This document shows, piece by piece, positions 23,592 to 33,100 of a DNA stretch of 40,552 nucleotides. The stretch's first letter is position 1, and every line of letters begins with the position of its first letter. Made by a program: the position numbers and the translations under genes. This DNA comes from an uncultured Streptococcus sp. (GTDB lineage: Bacteria; Bacillota; Bacilli; Lactobacillales; Streptococcaceae), in contig CAKQDX010000018.1 in assembly GCA_934229725.1 (NCBI GenBank), forward strand, positions 1 through 40,552. The letters run 5' to 3'. The notes beneath the pieces were generated by a model. The model did no database searches. It saw only the letters and a list, made by a program, of their open reading frames with translations, and was not told where the DNA came from.

Positions 23592-24695
23592 TTAAACTCC
23601 AACCCTTTCAATGAGGAAAGATATACCAACTCCTCCAGCACCAGCAATAGCGCAAAGTCCATACCGCCCCTTTTGTAAACGGAGCGCCTGCATTACATGT
23701 AAAAGATTGATTGCCCCTGAACAACCATAAGGGTGACCATAAGCTAAGGCACCACCAAATAGATTGTAGCGATTGACAGCTTCTGGGAAATGCCTTTCAA
23801 AGATACAATCAATCACCGAAAATGCTTCATTCCATTCAATAGCATCTATATCCGACATTGAAAGATTGACTTTCTTCAATAATTTTAGAGTTGCTTTGTA
23901 AACTAGTTCGGGACTGAAACGAGGATCTCCTGCTACCTGAGCCATGTCACAAATCTTAAACTCACCGACTTGATGGCTCAATAGAAGAAAAGCAGCACCA
24001 TCATGTGTTAAACAAGAGTTTGCGGCACTGGTCAGACTATCTGGACCTAAGATTGGAGGAATTCGACTTAACAGTTTTTCTGAAATCTTAGGTCGAATCC
24101 CCTCATCCTTTTTCCCAGGCATTTCTAGGATAACAGGAGATAGAGCCCCTGTCTCCAAGGCCTTCTGCGCTTTAGCATGGCTCTTTATAGTCCATTGATA
24201 CAATTCTTTTTGACTCACCTGATATTTTTGAGCGACCCGTTCGGCCCCTCTTATCATAGCTAGAGAATCCGTACTATCTGGTGAAAACTGAGCAACGTAG
24301 TAACTCCCTGTACGATCATCCTTGTCGGCATAAGTTCGCAAAGGTTGTAAGGATGAACTTTCAATGCCGCCTGCAATAATATTTTCCGATAAACCAGCCT
24401 TTATCTTCGCAAACGCAAAACCCAGGGCGGCACTTGCTGAAGCACACTGCATATCAATAGTTGTCGCAGGAACAGTTTCAGAATAATCGGACAAAAGTCC
24501 AGTTAAACGACCAATATTGCCACCTGTTCCAACAGCATTTCCACAAATAATGTCATCAATTTGACTTTCTGGATAACGCTTCTTTAAGGCATTTAAAATC
24601 CCAGCACCTAAATACTCTGGTCGCATACTGGCGTATTGCTTTTGAAACAGTCCAATGGGTGTCCTTAATCCCCCTTGAATATATACATCTGCCAT
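23592..24695 (-). CDS. Thiolase-family enzyme, second catalytic Cys replaced
   Basis: This 367-aa thiolase has the acyl-accepting Cys84 (DMQCASASAA), the NEAF motif (WNEAFSVID) and the GHPYGCSG loop with His321. The usual second Cys in the C-terminal C-x-G-x-G motif aligns with Ala351 (GLCAIAGAGGVG); a Cys is present three residues earlier. Acetyl transfer to Cys84 thus looks possible, while the proton-transfer step may be altered. It is slightly shorter than biosynthetic thiolases (about 390 aa). ATG 24695 shares its A with the preceding stop (TAATG), with GGAGAG before it. Carbon-carbon condensation or cleavage of acyl-CoAs is the family role. Confidence 0.87.
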   Translation of the reverse strand: MADVYIQGGLRTPIGLFQKQYASMRPEYLGAGILNALKKRYPESQIDDIICGNAVGTGGNIGRLTGLLSDYSETVPATTIDMQCASASAALGFAFAKIKAGLSENIIAGGIESSSLQPLRTYADKDDRTGSYYVAQFSPDSTDSLAMIRGAERVAQKYQVSQKELYQWTIKSHAKAQKALETGALSPVILEMPGKKDEGIRPKISEKLLSRIPPILGPDSLTSAANSCLTHDGAAFLLLSHQVGEFKICDMAQVAGDPRFSPELVYKATLKLLKKVNLSMSDIDAIEWNEAFSVIDCIFERHFPEAVNRYNLFGGALAYGHPYGCSGAINLLHVMQALRLQKGRYGLCAIAGAGGVGISFLIERVGV

Positions 24696-25216
24696 TAAAC
24701 ACTCTCTCCTTTTACAATGATAGTATCCCCTCTGCACAGATAAAAGTTCTTTTGATGACAATAAAGTGATAATCTTTCTTGCGCATAGGCTGGTGCTAAA
24801 AAACGTAAGGATAAGACAGAAACTCTTTGTGGTAGGACCTGTCTCAAATAGTCTAAATAAAGACAGGCTGGTATTAAAAAGGGAGCTTGCTGATGCAAAG
24901 GATTGTGATCCCCAATAGCACTCACAAACTGCAGTATATCTGCCTTGGTAAATTGGACATCCGATAGAAAAGTAGCTGAGGATATATCTAGTTTATCTTG
25001 TGATTTTCTTCCAAATGACGACGGTCTTTTCAATAAAAAGGTAGCTCTTAATGCCTCTCCACCTTTTACGAGTAACATCTGTCGCAATATTTTTTGATGT
25101 CTTAAAATAAGGGTTTGGTCTACTGCTTTCGTTTCCTGCCATTGTAGTTTTACAAGTAAACTATCTTTGGGTAAATCTGTATTCGATGATATCAATAGTG
25201 AAAATAATTTTCTCAT
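24695..25216 (-). CDS. MaoC-like hot-dog acyl-thioester hydratase
   Basis: Of the 173 residues, about 75-173 hold a MaoC/(R)-enoyl hydratase-like domain with the hallmark AIGDHNPLHQ (Asp and His of the hydratase motif) after FTKADILQFV. The N-terminal 70 residues look like a degenerate partner hot-dog half. Three ATG codons follow each other; the third (25216) has the best spacing from GGAG. It is the first gene of the operon and its stop overlaps the thiolase start. The family adds or removes water at a 3-hydroxyacyl/enoyl thioester. Confidence 0.75.
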   Translation of the reverse strand: MRKLFSLLISSNTDLPKDSLLVKLQWQETKAVDQTLILRHQKILRQMLLVKGGEALRATFLLKRPSSFGRKSQDKLDISSATFLSDVQFTKADILQFVSAIGDHNPLHQQAPFLIPACLYLDYLRQVLPQRVSVLSLRFLAPAYAQERLSLYCHQKNFYLCRGDTIIVKGESV

Positions 25217-25275
25217 CATCATTCTCCAGTAAAAAATATGAGTAAACCTATAAAAATATATAAGTTAACCATTTT

Positions 25276-25304
25276 ATACTATAAAAAACTGGTCATATTG
25301 TCAA
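25276..25304 (-). promoter_or_regulatory. Promoter of the acyl-thioester operon
   Basis: Minus strand TTGACA (25299-25304), 17-nt spacer, TAGTAT (25276-25281), about 60 nt before the first start. A second TTGAC lies 11 nt further upstream as a direct repeat. Confidence 0.7.
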
Positions 25305-25366
25305 TGATGAGTCAAAGGTGCAAATAGCAGTGAGTCAAATGGCATGAATTTGCTAATGAACAAAAA

Positions 25367-25397
25367 AATCCCAAGTGCCATAAGCAACTTGAGATTT
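25367..25397 (-). terminator. Terminator of the MucBP-like gene
   Basis: On the minus strand AATCTCAAGT pairs with ACTTGGGATT around TGCTTATGGC, then seven T. A weaker CCTGA/TCAGG hairpin lies between it and the stop codon. Confidence 0.85.
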
Positions 25398-25438
25398 TCT
25401 TTCTGTCTGGGCATGCCTGAGTGATTCAGGTCTTTTGA

Positions 25439-28400
25439 TTATTTTTCTTTTTGATCTTTGTGATCTTTTTTATTTTTCTTCTTACGTCCGTTACGGCCAA
25501 GTCCTAGACCTGTTACCGATACGGTAAAGCCTGCGATGTTGATGGTTTCTTCAATCTTGCCCTTGCCTACTTCATCTTCATTAGAAAGGTTAATCGGCAT
25601 CTTGTGTTTAGAGCCAGTACCTTCTGCTTGGTTAGCAACAGGTGCTTCAAAATCATCACCAGGGCCATAAGTTGTTGGACCGTCATGAGATTCAGAAGCT
25701 TCTTCGACTTGGTCAAGTACTTCTAAATCTTGAACATCTTCAACGACAATGTCATCTGCCTTATCTTCCTTAGGCTTACCGTTAATATCGCCTGTAAGTG
25801 GGATATAGATAACTGTTTCTTCGAGATTACGTTGTCCAACGGTCTTACCTTCAACTTTATCCTTGTCAGCGCTGTAGCCTTCTACTTCAGGTGTGACAAC
25901 TGTTTCAAACTGACCTTTGTTTGATGTCCAGTAGCTTGAACCGAGTTCTTCACCTGTCACCTTATCAATGGTCAAACTACGTGTCCATTGAGCGGTTTGG
26001 ATGTTATTGGCAGGAAGGTCTGCTTGGCCATCACTTGATTCGTAGAGAACTGTGAAGGTGACATCTTTGATATAGTTTTCACGTTCTGGCCATTTGGCAC
26101 CATCTGGATCTGCTGGGTTAATTGGTTTACCAGCTTCTTGGATGTTATCTGGGCCTACTTGAACAGTACCATGACGAAGGGTAACCATGAAGTTTTGGTC
26201 AACGTGTGAATCGCCATCAAAGATAACGCCGTTAGTGAAACCATCTGCAAGGAGGGTGTAACCACGATCACTGTAGTACTTGATACGTTCGATTGTTGAG
26301 TAATCAATCACTTCACCTGATTTACCAAGCAAGTCGACAACTTCAAGTTTCTTACGTGTTGTACCATCAACATAGGTCACTGTAGCTTTCTGAGCATCTT
26401 TAAGGTAAGTAACTACTTCCAGAAGTTCAGGTGTTTCTACAGCAACATCCGTCATTCCAGCGATTTCCATACGGTCTGGTGTAAATCCAACAACTTCTGG
26501 TGAAGGAACTGCTGAGAAGCCTGTTTGCATGCTTGACCATGCTTCATAATTGATTGCGCCTGTTACAAGGTTAACATTAGCCAAACGTTTGAAATCAAGA
26601 ACTTCAACATAATCGTCACTTGCCAATCCGCCTTCTTCAAAGACATACTGAATAGTACGTGTTACATCAGCATGGTTTTCGAGTGACTCAACACTATTAG
26701 GCCAAACTGGGCTATTGACATCATTTGCATCGACGACTTCACCTGCAACTGGTGCTGGCATGTCTGGATCTACAAGAACCAAACGTTCACGAAGAACCAC
26801 TTCGAAGACTTGATCAAAGTCAGAATCACCATTATAAGTGTGGTCAAAGGCTTCTGCAAAGCCATCGTTGACGAGCTCATAACCTCGTTTAAGCAAGTTA
26901 GCGAGTTGTTCATCAGTAGAGTAGTCAATCTTCTCACCTGAGCTTCCGATGACTTCATCACGTGACAACTCTGACTTGTCCATTTCATTCATGTAAAGGA
27001 TGAGAGCTCTTTGTTCATCCTTAGCATAAACCACAGTGGTGTCTTGACCTGGATGTTCTGGCGTGATAAAGGCCTTTTCAGAGATATAACCAAATACATC
27101 TGGAACGACTGTTTCCATAGCCATGGTTGGATCTTCAGGATCGTTGTTGTAGCTTGGTGTAGGGGCATTTTCAATTGGTGTACCATTCTCATCGACCGGA
27201 ATAATCTTACCGAGTTCGGTATAAGTAACAGTATCTTCAACTTCTGGGAGGTCAGGTCTAACTTCCAAACCACCAGCTTGACGTTTATCTGCAAAGAAGC
27301 CTTCAACAACTGGGACGTCTACAAGATCATAAGTGAAGCTGTCTTGATCCCATGTGCTCGTTTCTTCCACTTGGTTAAATTTACCATGGAAGCTGAAGCT
27401 GTCTTGGATATTGATAACAGGATCCTTGTAGCCTGCACCCTGGAAGGTAACAGTTTGTTTGGTATCTTGAGTAATATCTTCCAAGATTGGCTCATAAACC
27501 AATGTTTGGTCAAGACTGAGGTCAATAGGCAAGACCAATGCACTCTCAGCTTGGTAACCCGCAAGCTCTGGTGCCAATGTCTCAATAACTTGCGTAGCAT
27601 CCTTAGGATCATTGGCAAAAGGAACAGGCTCTGCATCTGCGATTGGATTTCCAAAGGTATCAACAGGAATGATTCTACCAAGTTCCTTATAGGTAACATT
27701 ATCTGTAGCCTCTGGTTTATCAGGTGTCACCACCTGCATACCAGCAACTGCCTTGTCAGCATAATAACCTTCAATCACAGGAACAGTGACCTTAGCAAAG
27801 GTATGGCTGTCTTGGTCCCAAGTATAAGTATCTTCTGCCTGATTATATTTACCAGTGAAGCTGAATTCAGACTGGATATTAACAGACGGTGTGGCTGCAC
27901 CAGCTCCCTTGAAGAAGACGGTTTGCAAGGTTGGTTGCGTCACATCTTCAAGGATTGGAGCGTATTCAATGAGAATGTCATCTGTCAAATTTTCAGGAAG
28001 AACACTCTCTTGGACTGGACGGTAGCCAGGAATATGAGGTACGAGTGTCTCACAAACCTTAGTTGGGTTGTTGGTATCATTGTTAAAGGTTGGCGTTGGA
28101 ACGTTCGGAATCAAGCGTCCGTTGGCATCAATTGGAATAATCTTACCAAGTGGCATGTAGGTAACAGTTTCTTCCATATTGTCTTCTGTTACATCTCTAC
28201 CTTTAACGTCCACCTTATCGGCAAAATAACCTAAAACAACTGGTGCGTAGATGTCATAATATTTTGTTTTGTTTGGAGACCAATCAGTCTCATCAACAAG
28301 CTCTCCTGAGACCTTGTCAAAGGTAAGGGTACGTACCCAATAAGCCTTTTGAACATCAGCTTCCGGAAGGTTGGCATTGCCATCTGTGCTTCTATAAAAA

Positions 28401-29434
28401 ACCGTAAAGCTTACTTCTTTTTCGTAAGCATATTTAGATGGCCACTTAGGTCCATTTGGATTATTTGGATTGATTGGGGTATCTGGAACTTGATCATGAT
28501 CAGGCCCTACTTTCGCAACATCGTGTTGCAAAAGAACGAACCATTCTTGATCATCAATATCTTTATCATCAAAAATGGCATCTTTAGGGAAATCATCCTG
28601 AATCAAGCCATATCCCATATCCTTGAAAGTCTGAATACGTGTTGCTGTCCCGTATTCAATAGCTTCACCTAATTCACCGGTCAATTGGTCACTAACCAAG
28701 TAAGCACCGGTTGTTTCATCAATATAGGTGATGCTGGCTTTCTTGAAAATTTTACGATACACAACCGGAGTATCGACTCCTGGTTTGTTCGGTACTACAC
28801 TTTTAATATCTGTCATATAATCTTGAACAGCTGGTGTTGCTGTCTCACCCGCCTTTCGTGGATCTTTATTGTTATTGTTATACTGCTTAGTCAAAGCACC
28901 TGGAATATAGTCACCATCTTCGGTGACTGGGATAATGCGTCCCAATTTCTTATAGGTCACATGTTCCGTTACCGTCGGCACATAAGGTGTCACGACGTTA
29001 AAGCCTGCTTCTTTTTGGTCAGCGAAATAGCCCTGGACAAGCGGTACTGATATCTTAGGATAGGTAAAGCTGTCCTTGTCCCATTCAATTAAGCCAGTAT
29101 TAGTATCCCTAGTCCCTGTAAACACATGATTTTCCATGACTTCAGGGTCTGGTGTCTTAGAACCTGCCCCTTGAAAAATAATTTCTTGTTTAGATGAAAT
29201 ACTTACTGTTGCACTATCATCATGATTATCAAAGAAGGCTTCGTCTGCTCTGGCTCTGGCAAAGTCTAAATGAGAAGGGGCACTGTGGTTAGGGTGACGC
29301 TTATTACTAGTCAACAACATAGAAAGATCTATCGTATCAACTAGATCAGTGTCTGTTGAACCGTGTGCAATATGCTCTTCGGCAGTTTTGGCCTTGGCCG
29401 CTGCCTCAGTTGCATTTTCCCTATAGGCTCTCAA
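25439..29434 (-). CDS. MucBP/Mub-type repeat protein lacking visible signal peptide and LPxTG
   Basis: This 1331-aa acidic protein is made of two alternating repeat types. Type A (for example GAGYKDPVINIQ...WDQDSFTY...VPVVEGFFADK...VTYTELGKIIPVD) occurs three to four times. Type B (for example ATVTYVDGTTRKK...GEVIDYST...GYTLLADGF...FMVTLRHG) occurs three times and resembles MucBP/B2-like mucin-binding modules. The start is TTG 29434 after GGGGGAG; a stop lies 13 codons upstream in frame. Residues 1-90 show no signal peptide. The C-terminus is Lys-rich (GRKKKNKKDHKDQKEK) after a moderately hydrophobic INIAGFTVSVTGLGLG, with no LPxTG. Either the 5' end was lost or export is unconventional. Confidence 0.8.
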   Translation of the reverse strand: MRAYRENATEAAAKAKTAEEHIAHGSTDTDLVDTIDLSMLLTSNKRHPNHSAPSHLDFARARADEAFFDNHDDSATVSISSKQEIIFQGAGSKTPDPEVMENHVFTGTRDTNTGLIEWDKDSFTYPKISVPLVQGYFADQKEAGFNVVTPYVPTVTEHVTYKKLGRIIPVTEDGDYIPGALTKQYNNNNKDPRKAGETATPAVQDYMTDIKSVVPNKPGVDTPVVYRKIFKKASITYIDETTGAYLVSDQLTGELGEAIEYGTATRIQTFKDMGYGLIQDDFPKDAIFDDKDIDDQEWFVLLQHDVAKVGPDHDQVPDTPINPNNPNGPKWPSKYAYEKEVSFTVFYRSTDGNANLPEADVQKAYWVRTLTFDKVSGELVDETDWSPNKTKYYDIYAPVVLGYFADKVDVKGRDVTEDNMEETVTYMPLGKIIPIDANGRLIPNVPTPTFNNDTNNPTKVCETLVPHIPGYRPVQESVLPENLTDDILIEYAPILEDVTQPTLQTVFFKGAGAATPSVNIQSEFSFTGKYNQAEDTYTWDQDSHTFAKVTVPVIEGYYADKAVAGMQVVTPDKPEATDNVTYKELGRIIPVDTFGNPIADAEPVPFANDPKDATQVIETLAPELAGYQAESALVLPIDLSLDQTLVYEPILEDITQDTKQTVTFQGAGYKDPVINIQDSFSFHGKFNQVEETSTWDQDSFTYDLVDVPVVEGFFADKRQAGGLEVRPDLPEVEDTVTYTELGKIIPVDENGTPIENAPTPSYNNDPEDPTMAMETVVPDVFGYISEKAFITPEHPGQDTTVVYAKDEQRALILYMNEMDKSELSRDEVIGSSGEKIDYSTDEQLANLLKRGYELVNDGFAEAFDHTYNGDSDFDQVFEVVLRERLVLVDPDMPAPVAGEVVDANDVNSPVWPNSVESLENHADVTRTIQYVFEEGGLASDDYVEVLDFKRLANVNLVTGAINYEAWSSMQTGFSAVPSPEVVGFTPDRMEIAGMTDVAVETPELLEVVTYLKDAQKATVTYVDGTTRKKLEVVDLLGKSGEVIDYSTIERIKYYSDRGYTLLADGFTNGVIFDGDSHVDQNFMVTLRHGTVQVGPDNIQEAGKPINPADPDGAKWPERENYIKDVTFTVLYESSDGQADLPANNIQTAQWTRSLTIDKVTGEELGSSYWTSNKGQFETVVTPEVEGYSADKDKVEGKTVGQRNLEETVIYIPLTGDINGKPKEDKADDIVVEDVQDLEVLDQVEEASESHDGPTTYGPGDDFEAPVANQAEGTGSKHKMPINLSNEDEVGKGKIEETINIAGFTVSVTGLGLGRNGRKKKNKKDHKDQKEK

Positions 29435-29583
29435 AGATACTCCCCCTTTCCTCTTTTATAAGAAATAAAATCATATACTTGTTAACTTCTCATCGAAATC
29501 TTTTTCTATGAAGATTTCATTTTCCCTCAGAGAAAACAACAAGCCATTATCAAAGATTAAAATTTTCAATATCTTTTATATAT

Positions 29584-29612
29584 ACTATAATACGAGAATG
29601 GATTTTTTACAA
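29584..29612 (-). promoter_or_regulatory. Promoter of the MucBP-like gene
   Basis: Minus strand TTGTAA (29607-29612), 17-nt spacer, TATAGT (29584-29589). The predicted leader before the TTG start is about 140 nt. Confidence 0.6.
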
Positions 29613-30124
29613 GTAAGGTGTAAGAACTTTAATCATTTTAACCACTAAGTGAAAAAATAGCGTCTTAATGTGCAGAATCTATCAAATAACTTATGAAAGT
29701 GGCATGAAAATGAGATTACACCAACGACTTAAATGGCGAGTTTTTAATGGATTAATGCTTTTAAAGTGATCCTTTTTTTAAGAAACTCACTATCACCTAA
29801 AATACCATTCATCATCCTTGGGGATGAATACCTTAATAGTCTTAATACAAGCCATGCCTACATCACTACAAGGAGAATGCAAGAAATAACTAGCATTACT
29901 ATTTAGTATAAAGTGACTTTTGGGCTTCGTCAATAGAATGTCATCAATTAATGACAATCTCTATTCTTATAGTTTTATTGCATTTAAGTGCCAGCCACAG
30001 ATCTCTTTTTAATAGTTATGACGTCTAGACTGAGGGGAATCTAACTCTCTTATCTGCAGGTAAGAGCACTCTTTTCGATTTAGGATTAACTTTAGGTCAG
30101 TATTTTTTCATCTGATTACGCCAT
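29613..30124. other. Gene-free stretch between glucansucrase and MucBP-like genes
   Basis: About 510 nt with no credible ORF. A short hairpin (ATTCATC...GATGAAT near 29810-29828) is the only structure I noticed. No promoter or repeat stands out. Confidence 0.4.
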
Positions 30125-30152
30125 GAAAACCGAGACTTCTGTCTCGGTTTCG
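30125..30152 (-). terminator. Terminator of the glucansucrase gene
   Basis: AAACCGAGAC and GTCTCGGTTT pair perfectly around a 4-nt loop, followed on the minus strand by TTTTC. It lies about 16 nt past the stop. Confidence 0.85.
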
Positions 30153-30167
30153 ATAGCTTGAAAATGA

Positions 30168-33100
30168 TTAGATTTGGATTTGGCCTCGGCCTTCACCATC
30201 AAAGTAAATCCACCAACCTGAGCTGATTTCAACCCAACGATTAACTGCCATTTCACCTGAATTTGGATCATAATAACGAATGACACCATTTACACGGACC
30301 AAATGACCTTTGACTTGTTTTCCATCATTATCAAAGAGGAGGTTTTGACCATTGATGTTGACCATGCCTTTGACAGCATTACCATTACCATCGAAGTAAT
30401 ACCAGCTACCATTAACTTCTTGGAAACGATTGCGATAAAGATCTCCTGAGTTGGCATCATAGTAGCGAAGGTTGCCATCAACATTCACCAAAGCCCCTTT
30501 GACTTGATGACCATTCTGATCAAAGTAGAGGGTTTGACCATTGATGTTTTGAGAACCTGTTACGGCAGCACCATCATTGTTAAAGTAAGCCCAAACACCT
30601 AGTTCAACTTCAGCGAATCGGTTACGTGCCATTTCACCTGAATTGGCATCAAAGTAACGAGTAACACCATCAACCTGAGCTGTACGACCTTTGACTTGAA
30701 CACCATTGTTATCAAAGAAGAGTTCCTGACCGTTGATGTTTTGACGACCAGTCACACGTTTACCATTACCATCATAGTATGCCCAAACGTTGTTACCGAT
30801 TTGGACAAATTGGTTACGGCCAGAGGTATTATTATCTGGTTTTGGTTCTGGTTTTGGACTTGGTTTACCGGTTTGACTCATGATACCATTTTCATCATAG
30901 TAGAAGACTTGACCTCTACGGTTTTGACGATAGCCATCACGCAATTGCACCCCATTAGCAAGGAAGAAGTATTGTTTGCCATTGATAGTCTTTTCACCGA
31001 TTGCCATACGGCCTGTGTTATCAAAGTAGTAAACATTGCCATCATTATCTTTGATGAAGGCATTTCTAGCACGTCGACCATCGTTGTAACGATAGTAAAC
31101 GCTGCCCCAGCTCTTTTCGAACCTACCGCTACCATCACCATTTTGGTTGTCATTGTTCGTTGATTGGTTGCTTCCTACTACTTTTGGAAGGCTAACTTTA
31201 CCACCATTGGTTCCATAGTAACCGCTAAGACCATTCTTGAGGACATACTCTGATCCACGGTCAAGAATATTGGTACCATTCATATATTTAGCAGACCATT
31301 TTGTAATCTTCTCATCAGTTGTCAAGCGTTTACCAGTAGAGATTTGAACACGGTCAAAGATTTGTGGGTAAAGACGTTTTAATTCATCAAGGTAAGCACC
31401 ACCATATTTACCTTGGTAATCATTACCAAAAGTACGTGTTTTAGCAACATAAAGGCTATGGTCGATGATGGCACCGTCTTTAGTTTCTCCGTAGTTATTA
31501 ACACGAGTTGCTGTAACAACTTCATCTCCTGGAAGGTTGTAGATTTGGTCTGGCACCCAGTCAGCGATGGCTGAGATACCTACAGCGTGGAGTGACTTAA
31601 GCGCTGCTTTCAAGTCAGCTAATGAACCATACTTGTTGTCCTTACTCATACCAATGTCATAACGGTCTGAGAAGGCATAACCATTTTGAATAACTGAGTC
31701 AAGGAAGGTACCGTCATCACTTGAAACGTATTGTGGAGCAAATTCGAATGATGTGATTCCCCATTTCTTGAAGAGGTTAGCATTTTCAGCAATCTTCTTG
31801 TTAGTGTATTGTGATGGGTCTTGGACGAAGTCTTGGAAGTTTGAGAATCCTTCGTAGATAACTTGTGAATCCAAGGCAGCTGAAGAATCATAGACTAAAC
31901 CACTGCTATTCTTTTCTTTGCTTGCTGCTACACGCACGTCTTGATTTTCAGAAGCACCTACTGGTACCCAAACGGCTAAATAACCATCAACTTGAGCATT
32001 ACGAACACCACTGATTTCACCTGGATTGAAGGTCAAATAACCATTAGCATCAGTGTACTTCACAATACCGTTAGCATCGCCATCATTCAAGTAAGAGGCA
32101 ACACCATTAGAGGTTGTCAAAAGTAATGGACGATAGGCTTGATTTCTGTGAGCTGCACCCATGTTGATTGTCAAATTGCTATTCAAACGAAGGGCAGGTT
32201 GGTTGGAAAGAATGACAGCCATCCCTTGGTTACGAGTTTCAGCAGTACCAGCATCTGAAGCGTTGTTAGCTCCTTTACCATAACGGACTGATGTTAAGAT
32301 ACCTGAAGCATCCCAACCATTGGTATTTCCTGAACCTACGTAGCTCATCTTCATGTCTTGACCACCAGCCGCATAACGAATACGAGCTTGCAAGAGCGTA
32401 GAAATAGCATCATGATATGGTGATTTTTGGGCCATGTATTGACCGTCATCAGTGTACAAATCACCATAATAAACACGAGGAACAGTGTCCTTATTTGTTA
32501 ACATGAAGGCATAAGCAGATGGGATATTGTACTGTGTATATCTCTTATTGGCGCTGCGCATATCCGCATTGTAAATTTCGAAGGCCTTCTTCATTTCATC
32601 AAGAGTGAAGGTATTCCCAGTTGATTGTGGGTTGATTTCATTTTTGATGATTTGGCCAATAACTGATTGAACTTCTGAGTCGTGGGCTCGAACAAAAGTA
32701 TAGTTGGCCATACGTTTTGTATTTTTCTTACTTTCTGAACGGTCATTCAGACTATTGGTAATAAGTGGTTCAAGACCTGAACGGTTTCCAATTGGGCGTA
32801 GGAAAGAAAATACCATGGCTAAACGCAATGGATCATCCATCGGTAATTGAGCACCCTTAGTATCTTCATTGTAGTATGCATCATTATGAGACCATGCTTC
32901 AAGGATTGAAAGGTGCTTAATAGCTTCCTCTTCACTCTTTTCCACGCCGTATTTAGCTTTGAAATAATCTGAAGCAATTTGGAGCAGGTCAGCGTTAACA
33001 TTATCCACAGCATCGACACGAACACCATCAAAGTTCTCATCAGAGTTACCACCGGTAAGGGTACCAATGTTCATGATATAGTGAAGCCAGTTTAATTGTT

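Noticed and set aside
23592..23662. Upstream start for the AMP-ligase (adding 24 residues)
   Set aside because: It would overlap the thiolase coding region by 70 nt; the ATG at 23590 directly after the thiolase stop fits coupling and the family N-terminus.
27011..28234. 407-codon ORF on the plus strand inside the MucBP-like gene
   Set aside because: It is antisense to a repeat-rich coding frame, has atypical composition (many Trp, Cys, Ile, Asn) and no ribosome site; a shadow of the real gene.
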